Made by a program: the position numbers and the translations under genes. A DNA stretch of 64,000 nt, taken from the NCBI RefSeq assembly GCF_018143015.1, contig NC_054746.1, positions 21,094,464 to 21,158,463 on the forward strand. Direction: 5' to 3'. The notes under the pieces are model-generated. The model saw only the letters and a list, made by a program, of their open reading frames with translations. It was not told the origin of the DNA and searched no databases. This DNA is from Lytechinus variegatus (taxonomy: Eukaryota; Echinodermata; Echinoidea; Temnopleuroida; Toxopneustidae). Positions 1 through 14,318 of the stretch are shown in pieces; position 1 is the first letter of the stretch, and each line of letters starts with the position of its first letter.

Positions 1-2181
1 AAGCAAATGACCAAAAAACTGTCGAAAATATTTCCGCTTCAGTGAGCACCACTTACTTTTGAAAAGTTAGTGAAAAATGATTTGCGCAGAACTTTGAAAT
101 AGTTATGCGAATAAAAGTAGACCTTAATCATGAAGAACACATTGAATTTAGCTAGTAAAATTGGTGTGAAGATATCTTTAACCTTTTTAACTCGTTTCCT
201 TGCCCAAAACACTTTGAAGAGTGCATTTCGCCCCACCCAACTACCCCAGCACACACCGAGGCCATCGTGACGACATTTGCTTCTTTACATTGAGCTGTGA
301 TTTACATGAAATTGCTTAGGCTTGATTTTCAATTTGTTAATCATTGGCAAGCTTGGAAAAGGTGTGGAGAAACAAGTATTAAATAAAAAATGAAATGTAA
401 ACCCACTTTAAATGATGAAAACTTAGTGAAAAAGTGCTAAAGAAGTCTGATAAAAACTTTTGTTCAGATTTAGTTATGTCCTCAGATTCAGCTGGCACAA
501 AAGGTAAAGGTTGTGCTTACTAAATGTTGAAATTTCAACAAAATTGTTACAAAATGCTGTTTTATTTAAATTGACTAAAATTGCAGGGGAAATGTATGAG
601 AAATGTTTCGCAGGGTATATTTGATTTCGCCCTTTCCCCTTGACACAGCGTGAAAACTAGCATTTCTGCGCAAATAGATTTCTGCAAGCTTTGCAAATAT
701 GGACAATGCTCACTCAAGTGTAATATTCTCTCAAAACTTTTACATTCATTGGATAGATGAGACCCAAACCTAAGATTTTATGTGGAAAAATTACCCACGT
801 GTTGTATATTTTTTAATTCCCAGGGCTTTTTCAAAGTGTAAACTTTTTTTTGATACGCACTGTATATTGTTGTCACCTGTACTGATACCATTGAATCTAA
901 TTGAATAGGTATAAATGAATAAGTGAAAATCACTGACAAAACGTTTCATGAAACGCCAGTCAGGATACAAAACCACAATTCGCGTTTTTGTGAAATATGG
1001 ATAATCTCATCTTTTCGATTGAGACTTTTGGGGAAACTCAAAACCTCTAAGGTTGATGGGTTTATCGCAACATTACATAACAAAGTTTAAGAGCACTGTT
1101 TTTTTTTTACAGGTATTTAAATATTCTAGAAAAATCAACATGTATACTAGGTTGGAAAAAAGGCCCGTAGCAAAATGCTTAGCAATCCAGTAGAACATTT
1201 TTAACGACTGACTGCATTTACTAAAATGTAATATTGATATCCGATTAATCGCGCTAACCTTTTGTGTTAGGGGACCCATAGGTTACCCTACTTAATCAAT
1301 ATTAATTAGGTCATTAGATTACATGAATAGTACTCACATTGCTCACGTGATCTTTTATGACATAAAAACTGTTTAAAAAAGAACGTCCATTCACTACCAT
1401 GTTCATATCTACTTCTGATATAATAAGGGATTAGATTGATCGTATTCAGAGGCGGTGCCAAGGGCGAAGTGACCATTTTTTACTCACATTACATTATGGC
1501 CCTTTTTTTGGAATGCCAAATTATACTTTTCTTTATATATATCTTGGGGTGTTCCAAAATGAATTTATGAAATTTTGAATTCAACCTGGATCAAAACAAC
1601 CACTTTTGAATAATAGGTCGCATTGTATAAAACAGTACTATTATGGTAATCGCGACGATGAAAATGCTCAGTAGCCAATCAGAATTAGGGTTTCTATGGA
1701 AGTTAGCATGAATACCATTTTTTTTGCATCGAGAAGGAGATTATGAAGAATTATAAAAAGATGAAGACAGACAATAAAACAGATCAAACTAACGCTTACT
1801 GCATTTTGAAACTCTCCTCTTCCTTTATAAGCAGTTAAGAAAATACTTAATATACTTAATAAATATATATACGCATTTTATCATGAAAAGATGCAAGTCA
1901 GTTTTCATGGAACTATTTGCCCTGTTTAATACCAATATTTACAATGATATATATACCATTCTACAGTAATGTCTATTTTAGTATGAAATCACCGAGCAAC
2001 GTCTAACAATCCACTGACATCGGGGGAATTTAAGAGTAGATCTCCGCAACGAGGAACTGAAATAAAGAATATTACAAACATATAAACCCTGTGTCAGCAA
2101 ATCTAAACTAAAACGTTAATTTGATTAATCAGATCTAATTAAACATACTAAAGTAAATGTTTCAATGCCTTGCACTTTCCA
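1..2181. other. No gene seen; AT-rich non-coding DNA
   Basis: Only short open frames without recognisable domains or paired splice signals are present. I see no RNA gene and no element with clear ends. The stretch lies downstream of the calpain gene and is read as intergenic sequence. Confidence 0.5.
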
Positions 2182-3303
2182 CAGTGGCGTACCGTGGGTC
2201 ACGGCATTGGGGGCACCAGCAAAAATTTTGAGTCACTTCGTGAGCGCGCGAAGCGCGCCCAGTTGCCAGGTATACTGACCTAACAGAGACATTTTAAGGA
2301 CAGTGCCATTAAACGGATATTCAGACCTAAATAGGGACATTATAATCAGTCTTTTGTAACCATAATACGTACCTGTCTCGCTAAATGATGCGAGCGCGAA
2401 GCGCGAGCTGAAATTTTTTTAAATATTGACTCTCTAAACAGGAAGATTTTAAGGACTATATTTTAGGAATCCATTAAGAGTATACACATCTCACCATAGT
2501 CATCTAATGCGATTGCCCATAAGCGCTTGCTTATTTTGTTAGAATTACATCTAAACATGCACATAAAGCACTTGTAATCATGATTAACATACCCATCTCA
2601 CTAATCAAATCTTGCGAGCGCGAAGCGCGAGCTGAAAATTTAGGAAATTCAGACCTGAAGGGGGGCATTTTAAGGCTTATTTGTAGGAATTCACGAAGAC
2701 CATACGTAGTTCACTAACCAAATGATGCGAGTGCGAAGCGCGAGCTGAAAGTTTTTGATATTCAGGTCAGAAAAAGGGACATTTTAAGGACTGATTCTAC
2801 GAATTCATGGAGAGCAGACATATTACACAAAGCCACTACTGCGAACGTAAGCACGGACAGGAAATGATTTATATTAAGACCTTAAATGGGGCCATCACTT
2901 TTAAGTAGTCATGAAAAAGAAGCACACTATTGTACATAAAACAATAATAACTCGAAGTGCGAGGAAATACATTTGGCAGTTTGTTGTATATTGACTTGAA
3001 AACGGGAGGTTTTATAGTATAACAGGATTATATATCTCGGTAAACAGACAATGCGAGCACCAGGAACAATGAAGACATAGGCCCTATGCAAATTATGTTT
3101 CATAAAGTTATGAAAAGAAATGTTTCTTATGTAATATAACATAATTATGATATAATATAACATTATAATGAACAATAATGTCTTCTTTTCCACTACGTTT
3201 CCCTCCCTTTCTTCCTCTTTTTCTCCTTTTCCCCGTTTTTTTTTTGGTCAGCCGATTGGGGGGGCACGTGCCCCCCCATGCCCCCCCCGTAGTTACGCCA
3301 CTG
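2182..3303. mobile_element. Non-autonomous hAT-like DNA transposon with 8-bp target duplication
   Basis: The left end reads CAGTGGCGTA and the right end TTACGCCACTG, an inverted pair of the kind known for hAT/Zaphod-type elements. The eight bases ACTTTCCA occur directly on both sides (2174-2181 and 3304-3311), matching the 8-bp target duplication of hAT transposition. The interior has no transposase frame. It consists of degenerate direct repeats, each carrying a small palindrome around GCGCGAAGCGCG (near 2246, 2391, 2618 and 2730) followed by a GACATTTTAAGGAC-like block. The right part is a pyrimidine run followed by a G/C-run hairpin. Confidence 0.8.
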
Positions 3304-3311
3304 ACTTTCCA

Positions 3312-4067
3312 TGTAAAAATGAATTATGACAATTATCTTCAAAAATAAATTAATATAAATTGCTCGAAAACGAAACCTTGAAATAAATCTTGGTTGTTTC
3401 GAGTCTCGACTGTAACAGGGGCCGCAGAACGGATTAAAGAAGTAGGAGGGGTTGACCGTGCAAAAATACCAATCGAATGTTCATATACGTTTTAAACACG
3501 TTTATGGGGAAAAAAGGGTTGGGGTGCATGGAAGCTCCCCCAACCCCCCGTATTCACGTTCCCAGTGTGCTACCTAAGTTTTCCACATGAACTAACATTT
3601 GCTAACGGTAGTAAAGGTAAGCGTATTGAAATTTAAGGGGATTGCACTGTCATGTTATACAAAAACAACTTCAGACATTCGTATCAAAGTCAGTTCTATC
3701 TGACCAATTTGACATTCAGTAAGCAGAATGGGTAAATTGTCACAAATGGTGAAATGAAATAGGTGATTAAGAAAAGAAATAACAAAGTTGATAAAGGAGT
3801 GCGGTGGGGGAGGCTTCTTCCAGGGGGAAGAAAATAATCGTTGCAACAAGCCAAATCGTTAGATTTAAATTTTGTCTACATATTTAGGCTATTACAAAAA
3901 AGCCCAAACATATATGCTTATGATAAACAAATAAAAAATTGATTTAAGTGTAATATAATTTTTATTTTAAACCAAATTCAATTCCATTTTCTTAGACATA
4001 CTATAGGCAACATTTTCCTTTATTTTTGTCACGTTATTTCCCCACAGTATTATTTTTGTCAGGCAGA
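3312..4067. other. Probable calpain 3' UTR and downstream DNA
   Basis: No coding potential is seen. The minus strand carries AATAAA at 3966-3961, about 300 bases past the calpain stop, a plausible polyadenylation signal for that gene. This is inference; the signal is common by chance in AT-rich DNA. Confidence 0.35.
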
Positions 4068-4307
4068 GTACACTCTGAATTACAGGGATTTAAAATAAGT
4101 CCACATGGACTGTAGTTAGAGACCAATTGAATTACGGATTTAGTTTGAATCCTCAAGATTCATTTTTAAGTCTCGAAAGATTTAAATTTAAATCGTTTGA
4201 GATTTAGATTTAAGTCTTTAGGATTAAAACTAAATCCAGAAATTGATTGCTCCCTATAACTACAGTCCATCTGGACTTATTTTAAATCCCTGTAATTTAG
4301 AGTGTAC
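4068..4307. mobile_element. Palindromic foldback MITE (240 bp)
   Basis: Two inverted arms of about 70 bases close on each other: the left begins GTACACTCTGAATTACAGGG and the right is its near-perfect reverse complement, ending at 4307. Between them are short inverted blocks built on GATTTAAAT and AAGTCT motifs. No transposase and no clear target duplication are seen. The right arm overlaps the terminal exon of the calpain-type gene and provides its final 15 codons and stop. Confidence 0.75.
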
Positions 4308-6520
4308 CCAAGACTCCCTAGATAAAGAACAATGTTGTTGAACGTATACACCTACTTCTTCTGGGCTGAATCTAGCCTTATCACCGCGACACTTAGATTC
4401 GAAGGCATCTAGAAACAAACAAAAGAAGAAACAAACCATTTTTAATTGAAATTGAAAGCTCATTCCGTAGATTTTGAGAAATTAAACAATTAGGCCTACC
4501 TAATAACTTACCCTCATAATAATAATAATAATAATGATGATGATAATAACAATAATAACAATAATAATAATAATAGCAATAATGATAATAATAACTATAA
4601 TAATAATAATAATAATAATAACAGTAATGATGTGACTTGGCGCCAAATCCACTATGTATAGTGTTCATTGCGCATAAAGAGCTAAGAGTTAAATAAAAGA
4701 GTTTTCAGAAGATTTTTAAAAGTCTCGATAGTGGTGCACTTTTTAATGTCTTCAGGATGGCTATTCTACAAAGTGGGGCACGCATTAGCAAATGATCTTT
4801 TCCTCAAGTTTTTGAAACCTTTGAAATAACAAGGTAGCCAGAAGTGGGTGAGCGCAAAGACCTGCTTGGTCTGTAGTAGGAAAGACTGTACTGTGGTGCT
4901 GATCCGTGAATGGTATGAAAACCAAACAACAAAATCTTATAGATAATCCGACTTTTGATCGGGAGCCAATGCAGCGAATTCAAGATGTGAGTGACATGAG
5001 AGCGTTTATTTGACAAATTGACGATGTGAGCAGGCTGCATTCTGAAACTTAATAACAGAACCTGGGTTAGATTGAATAAAATGATTTTACAGAAATCAGG
5101 GCGGGAAGAAATCAAGGCATGGACTATCTTTTCGGTGGCAGATCACGGAGATTTGTGTCTTTGTTATAATATGTGTCTTACATTTTGTTACACCTTGTAG
5201 TAATCTTCATGGGAAGATGGGGGTAATGAAGCACCCAAAGATTTCCTTGGGGTGCTTCTTGTATCATTCTCCATATTCTGGAAGATGTGGAAAAATGACC
5301 TTAATTTTAGTAAAACCCTTTTTTTTTTGCTTTTGAAATTTCTCTGGATCACTCAGACCTCCATTTTTGTAGTAAAACCCCCTTTTTTTTCAATTTTACA
5401 TCAGCACCCCCTGTAAAAAGTTGTTCTCAGGACTCTGGTAATTATTTACATTTTGTTAATAAAATAGGATCTGCACATTAAAAATTGTCACTACTGTTTG
5501 CGGACTCAGACTTAAATTAAAAGAAGAGTTTAAAAGAAATGTAAAAACATGAGCAATTCATGGTGATAAACGAAGGAATTGTTAAATGGTCAACTTACTG
5601 TGAATATATTTGACTCTAATGACCACGTGGATAAAATTAGCCAATGAGAGGTTACCATCCTTATCTCCATATGTCAAACCTAATCCTTTGATGACGTTAC
5701 TTTTTAGCTTGAAGCCTGAGGGGGGGGGGAATATAAATACAAGAACATAATCAATGATTGTTCTAAACAAAGAATCACCAGTACAAAGAAAAATTAACGT
5801 GCAGTTATCATTGACATTTTTCAAAATGATATATTTTCATTGTAAAAACACGAGACAAATACAAAACATTTGCACTTTACTTGGAAATTCTTTAGGTTTT
5901 TGCAATTGAAATTGGTACATCAATGAAGACTTGTGCGATGAGTTTTCAATTAAATATATTCCCTCACAAAATAAAATCATGAAATTTACATTATTTACTT
6001 GTTGTGAAAAAAAAAATGGGCCAGAAACGTAATTATCACATGACGTTTGAATGGATATTTGATTTTCTCACGGAAATAACTTAAAAACATCACAAATTGA
6101 ATCTTATACAATTATTCATCGCAGCAAAATACATGTCATCATTAAATATTTTCCCTTAACTTTGTTCAATTCATAAATTTGATTTTTTATATAATAGTTT
6201 TTAGATCGCATAACAAAAAAATATAACTTTGTATTATAGACATTTTTGACAACTCGTTGAACATTGGTTAAAACCTGCATATTCTGTTTTACTTTGAAAG
6301 ATATATAGCGAAATAAAATTCTATGAGAATAACGATACAATAGAGTTATTTCGTCTGACCAGGCTTCATGGTCGGGACGGATGCCTCACCCCCTCCCTCT
6401 GCTACTCGTACGTACGCCACTTTAATCCCAAATACGTGCTTCTGATTGGTTCTAAATCAAGTCGCATTTGATTTTAACAGTTGGGTGTGATTGCAACCAG
6501 CAGCGTAACAGGGGTCTGTT

Positions 6521-6553
<33 letters not shown>

Positions 6554-9500
6554 GGGAAGAGCCAAAATTTTCTCGCTCATATCATAGTATGAACAGGCGT
6601 AGTGGCATAATAAATCGACGATTTTGAGAGGGCCAGATACTGCGTATCGGGCGGAATTTATCTTTTAAAAAAAAGTTGCGAGCAAGCGAAGCGAGCGAGC
6701 AAAAATTTTGACATTTCTAAAACAAAAATCCAATTTAGTGATAGAGTTTGACAGGATATCCATAGAATAATATATTTCACTCTTCTCTCTTTCCATTCAT
6801 TTTTTGTGGGTTGTACGCCACTGTGAACATGATTATTTGCGGCAGTAGCGTGATAGAGTTAAAAAATGGGGGCGCAGTATGGTGCATGTGTTAAAAAGCT
6901 GCTTAATATAAGTCTCGAGCGAGCGAGAATTTCATGAGAATCTAACTTTGAGAAATTTTTGACGTTATATTCAGTACAAAAAAATAATATCCTACACTTT
7001 TCATTTGCTTTTCTTTCCTTTTTTTTCTTGGTTGTAGAACTTTTGGGGACCATGTCCCAACCTTCCATATTCATATACGGCAGTGCTATGCGGCTGGGAT
7101 CCTGGGCGGAGCCCCTGGAACTTCTTGATATTACAGCCATTTAAACCTCGCAGATTGCCACTATTTTCAATCAAATCGCGGGTATATACAGAATATAGCT
7201 ATTATACAACACATTTATTCAACCCAGTTGAACCAGATATTTTGAGGGGGCAAAACATAGCAATGTGGAAAAATTGGTAAAAAGTCGCCAACGAGCAAAG
7301 CGAGCTGGAAAAAAATTGCCTAATGAAATTAAATTCTGTGATAGATTTTTCCATTATATTAAGCAAATAACACATTTCATGGTTTCCATTCATTTCATTA
7401 TACTTTGTCTCCTATAATTTCTTTTAGTTTTTCTTGGATGTGGAACCAAGTCCCCCCTTAAGCTTAATGTATGAAGGGTCACTATGGGGGCGTTATAGAG
7501 CCATTGAAAGTTATAGATGAAGAACCCCTACTGCGTGGGGTCTGAGGCAAAGCCCCGGTAGCTTATTATCTTTTAATTTATGTTCTTCTTTCGTTGCTTT
7601 ACCCCGCTTTCCTTCCTTTTCCATTAAAGACAAATATTTTTTTCGCTTTGTTTTTTTTTTCACTTTTCCCTTCCTTTCCCCCTTTCCTTCCACTTTCCCT
7701 TTCTTTCTCCCTCCCTTTTCTTTTTTCCCCGTTTTTTAATTTTCCCGGTGAAATCCGCCAGGGGGGGGGCAGCTTGCCCCCCTGCATGTTACGCCACTGA
7801 TTGCAACTCTTTATGTATCAACGGGTCTATGATCTTACCAAGGGATGCTAAAGCCACTCTCATCTCGTTCGTGTTAATCATCCCAGAATTATCCGAATCT
7901 GCCTTCTGGAATAAGTCCTGCATCCAACAATAAACAAATTAAAAACAATGAATACACGAAGGTAGAAAACGAATCAAATTTTCAAATCAGTTATATTTTT
8001 TACAATTAAAATCAATCTTGAATGTCATCAAGAGGACGGATCATTTATAGATTAAAAAAAGTTTTAGTAATCTACATTAGAACGATACAGTATATTAGAT
8101 GAGATTCATTATTTCGATCTAATTTCTATTTGAATCCCAACCACAATTCAATGAATTTAGAGTGCTCCTTGATGATAACAGGGGTATTGCAACATTGCAA
8201 AACAAATGTTCGCATTTCATCGAAAGAAAATTCAAAGAGGGAAAAAATTGAATAAATCAATTTTAGTTTGACAAAAAAGGTATTTTGTGAGTTTGAAGAA
8301 TAAATGCTAAAATAACGATTAACAATTGTCACGACAATTTATGGAATTTTTTATCGCATACACGTTTTGACACCTAAAATTAGAGATATAAAAGTATATA
8401 TTTAGATTATATTCTCAAATAACTGAACAGAGTAAACTTAGTTTTGATGCCAATTATATTAGAATCATTTTGCATTGAAGACTCTACATTAATTTTTAGT
8501 GAAGATTTGTCATCAGTTCAAAATGACAGCTCTTAAATATGACTGCATATAAAAAATGATGGTGGCGCTATACAGGGGGAAAAATCCTTAAACATTGCTA
8601 AGCATCAATTTTGTCATTAGGTTGTCAGTACCTTGAATTCGCATATTTTGTCCCAAAGCTCTCTGAACTCATCAAAGCTAAGTTTACCAGTGCGATCATC
8701 CTGGATGAATAAGTTCAGGAAATTATTAATGAAAAAAAGAGACTTCTTCATTCGGCAAAAACAGGGGGATGCATGGTGGTGGTGGTGGTGGTAATGATGA
8801 TGATGATGATGATGGTGATGATGATAATGATGATGATGGTGATGATGATGATAATGATGATGATGATAATGATGATGGTGATGATGATGATGAGGATGAT
8901 GATGATGGTGATGATGATGATGACAATGATGATGATGATGGTGATGATGATGATAATGATGATGATGGTGATGATGATGATGATGATGAAGATGATAATG
9001 GTGATGACGATAATGGTGATGGTAATGATGACGACGATGATGATAATGATGATGAAGATGGAACATAGGTGTAATTATTGAGCTGATGTTTTTGAAGCAG
9101 GAAGAAAAACATTCATGAAAATAATTATGATAATAACGCATATACGCTATGGGTGAGGAGTTACTGAATCGTTTGATTTTTATTTCTGAAATTAATAGGG
9201 AGTACCGGGGCCGTTTAAAGGGGATGTCAGGTAATTACGGTTTCCTCCTCCCGATACATTCAAGATGCACAACAAAATAGGAAATAACATCAAATCCAAA
9301 ACTACACCAATCTAACGTCTACTCCATTCTTTTTCTCATTCCCAATCCATTTTCAGTCTAATAGTCAACTTGTGATGGGCAATACAATCGAACCAGGACA
9401 TTCCTTTTAAATACGTTTTATTGAAAAAAATATTTATTGAATACGAAGTTATTCCACCCACACACCACTTTTATTCCACCGCTATCATAAACACTTGCTA

Positions 9501-10405
9501 TGTTTATTTATCATTTTCTTTTTACAAAATAAAAAAAGGATACATCGCTGAGAGCCACCATACTCTTGCAGGATTCAAGGCTAAAACGTTCACGACGTAG
9601 ATCTGAAAATTAAAAAAAAAGAAAAGAAAGAAGATTTTTTGACAATGTTTTCTGTGATTCTAAGATTTGGGAAAGAATGCATTTATAGCATTCATAAGTA
9701 TTATCAACAAAATACAAGAAAATCATATATATAATACATAGTACAAAGTTATAAACAATAATTTTTTAATATAAATATTTCCACATGAATGATTTGAACA
9801 ATAATTCCAACTATAAGATGTAAAAAATAGTCTTATAAGCAAGCTGAGCGGTCGAGGAAAATTAAGGAGTTTTGTCTTTTTATACATTATAAATGATATA
9901 AAGCATCAAACGGAAATGATTTTTTTGGATACAGAACTAAATCAAAGTTTATAACCAAGGGCCTGTTGCATAATTTTTTTTTTACCTGTGAAAACTCTGG
10001 TATAAACTGAAAACTAAGGTTAGTCTGATTTCTGCCACTGACTTTATAACACAGGGCAAAAACTCCGGTAAAAACAACCTGAGTTTTCTCAGATAAAAAG
10101 TTTTATGCAACGGGCCCCAGTATTGCAAATATCAGGTCGAAAATGAAATTTTGTTAATGATGCAACGAAAAATAAATACATATATTTTGACACCATATCA
10201 CGCAGACCATTCAGTCTAATTTATCAGATTGCTGTTTCATAAAACTTGTTCCTAAAGAGACAGTATTTAAAAATGTAGCATATAACAATAAACTCGTATG
10301 TGCTTGATTGACAGATTTGACGAAAGATTCCAAAACACACTTTTTACCTTGCCGTAGTGCTGAATTTAGAATGTCCCGAAGTTCCCAGGCATCAACCTCC
10401 ATATC
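4260..10405 (-). CDS. Calpain-type gene, penta-EF-hand C-terminal exons (partial)
   Basis: Six minus-strand exons join in phase: 10348-10405, 9544-9602, 8632-8700, 7839-7917, 5599-5715 and 4260-4408 (stop at 4260), giving 176 residues. Lengths 58, 69, 79 and 117 match, from memory, the exon sizes of the penta-EF-hand domain in vertebrate calpains; the 59-nt exon is that family's 65-nt exon less two codons. Visible pieces are DMEVDAWELRDILN (EF1), RFSLESCKSMVAL then DDDRTGKLSFDEF (canonical EF2 loop), DSDNSGMINTNEM (canonical EF3 loop) and GFKLKSNVIKGLGL with a weak EF4. The domain binds calcium and mediates subunit pairing in calpains. The cysteine-protease exons were not found between 10.4 kb and MTBP, so the gene may be a remnant, a small-subunit-like protein, or have distant 5' exons. 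The last exon is the least certain because its end lies in a MITE. Confidence 0.85.
4516..4632. repeat. AAT/ATT microsatellite
   Basis: Imperfect AAT repeats interrupted by GAT and AAC units. The position directly after the LINE 3' end suggests it grew from that element's tail. Confidence 0.9.
4516..5150 (-). mobile_element. CR1/L2-like LINE 3' fragment
   Basis: The minus strand encodes the end of a non-LTR reverse transcriptase: LNSLHWLPIKSRIIYKILL and YRPSRSLRS (frame 4804-5115), then in another frame HPEDIKKCTTIETFKNLL (about 4700-4770). The usual order SLHWLP...PSRSLRS...LWNSLP...FK..LKT of CR1/L2-type elements is kept. One frameshift and a TGG-to-TAG change in the LWNSLP motif show it is dead. 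It ends in a GGCGCCAAGTCAC segment and an ATT microsatellite, as L2/CR1 tails do. It lies in the last intron of the calpain gene. Confidence 0.8.
6520..6556 (+). repeat. (GA)n followed by a G run
   Basis: Around 13 GA dinucleotides run directly into about 14 consecutive G. A simple repeat, in the calpain intron between 5715 and 7839. Confidence 0.9.
6598..6823. mobile_element. Short hAT-like MITE relic
   Basis: The left end CGTAGTGGCATA and the right end TACGCCACTG resemble the CAGTGGCGTA ends of the element at 2182-3303. Flanks TGAACAGG (6590-6597) and TGAACATG (6824-6831) agree at seven of eight bases, a decayed 8-bp target duplication. The interior contains a GCGAGCAAGCGAAGCGAGCGAGC-type palindromic motif near 6677. 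Confidence 0.5.
6843..7799. mobile_element. hAT-like non-autonomous element, degenerate
   Basis: It begins CAGTAGCGTGATAGAG and ends GTTACGCCACTG, again a diverged CAGTGGCGTA pair. The interior has repeated GAGCGAGC / CGAGCAAAGCGAGC blocks, two 'GGGGC...GAGCCCC' style segments, a long pyrimidine tract (7570-7740) and a terminal G/C-run hairpin, the same layout as 2182-3303. No clean target duplication is visible. It sits beside the EF3 exon of the calpain gene (7839-7917). Confidence 0.55.
8773..9064. repeat. GAT/GGT microsatellite
   Basis: About 290 bases of GAT units with interspersed GGT, AAT and GAC, inside a calpain intron. The long poly-His, poly-Asp, poly-Met and poly-Ser frames here are artefacts of the repeat. 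Confidence 0.95.
9959..10117. mobile_element. GGGCCC-ended MITE
   Basis: The ends are GGGCCTGTTGCATAA and TTATGCAACGGGCCC, a 15-base inverted pair with one mismatch. The 159-base interior has further inverted segments around AACTC...GAGTT and no coding potential. It lies in the calpain intron between exons 10348-10405 and 9544-9602. Confidence 0.7.
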
Positions 10406-10734
10406 CTATATATAAAAGATATTACTAGTAAATCAACTACCATACATTTTTCAAAAAAGAAAAGAAAAACGTGCTTGTATGAGTCGTTTGGAAAGTGAGA
10501 TGAAAAAAAAAAACGCTTTCGCAATAATGCTATTGTAGTTCATGTGAAAAATTATAATATCATTTACTTATAATGTTCATAAAAAATGATCTACTTTGGG
10601 AAATATACCCAATCATCTTTAAAAAAGAAGGAATGTTTGCATTGCATGGTTTAACCCTCGAACATAATATAAATCGTTGCAATTCAACCAATAGTTATAT
10701 ACGTGTACTGGAAATTTGTTAAATTTCTAAGCCC

Positions 10735-10952
10735 TACCTTAGAGCATGGAGGAGCAGAGCAGTGTGGGAATTGTTTTCATTTTCCTTTGTTACAACCCTT
10801 ATCAAAAGTAACTGGCCAATCTTTTGAAGTTGGGCACAAAAGTGTGAACCCTCTCTGGCTTGTGTGAATATAATGTATTCTGTAGATTTCTGATTGTTTT
10901 CATAACGCTTCGCATAAAATTGTTTTGTCTGAAAGGCCTTCGAAAGGTCCAC
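10735..10952 (-). CDS. Candidate upstream calpain exon (weak)
   Basis: The minus strand has an acceptor-like CTACAG at 10953-10958 and a donor GTAGGG directly below 10735. The open frame contains EYIIFTQ and, further on, KIGQLLLIRVVTKENEN, which resembles the G-x-[FL]-L-[LI]-R-V-x-[ST]-E-K strand ending the calpain C2-like domain. The exon ends in phase 2 while the next known exon starts in phase 0, so another exon, such as the missing EF1 helix, would have to lie between; I could not find it. The likeness may be chance. Confidence 0.25.
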
Positions 10953-11328
10953 GCATCTTGCCTGTAGTGTCACATAATTGTCAGAACAGTCTTTTTTTAT
11001 TTAAAAAGTCATTGTATATACTATCAAAATAATATATTGTATATATAGAACGAACTTGAAAATATATTTTATTTTACTTTCAATAGAATATCCAATATAC
11101 CTGATCGTTACTGTATACAATATTATAGTTTATTAACAAAGGCTCCAAAATATAGATTTTTATGTGAAATGTTAATATAATAATAATAATGACTTTTTTT
11201 ACCCAAGGTAGCCACTTCAGTTAGGAATCTGCTTTACCAGCTGGCCCTGCATAACATCATATGTTATTATCATATTTAATCAGAAATCAGTATAATTGCT
11301 ATATCTAATTTGTTTGGGCTATACGTGG

Positions 11329-11594
11329 GCAGAGACGATGGCGGTGGATTGGCCACACCCTACGGAAACCAATGCCTAATATTACTAGACAGGCATTGAC
11401 ATGGAATCCTCAAGGAAAAAGGAAGAGGGGAAGGCCTCGTAACTCATGGCGCAGAGACATGGAGGCAGATGTTAAGAGGATGGGCCGCACATGGAAAGAA
11501 CTGGAGACGCTGGCTCAGGACCGCTCTGCCTGGAGGAACTTTGTTGACGGCCTATGTCCCAGGAGGGGCGATAGGCGTAAGTAAGTAAGTAATA
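11329..11594 (+). mobile_element. Non-LTR retrotransposon C-terminal fragment
   Basis: The plus strand reads [13 protein letters not shown], then [19 protein letters not shown] and [17 protein letters not shown], a tail common at the C-terminus of many animal LINE reverse transcriptases. An intact stop (TAA) follows and passes into a short (GTAA)n run, the expected simple 3' terminus of such elements. Only the last 85 or so codons remain. The clade cannot be fixed from this part alone. Confidence 0.75.

Positions 11595-14318
<2,724 letters not shown>

Noticed and set aside
8617-9141. 174-codon histidine-rich frame that also contains calpain EF residues
   Set aside because: The frame reads through from the true 69-nt calpain exon into an intronic GAT microsatellite; only 8632-8700 is exon.
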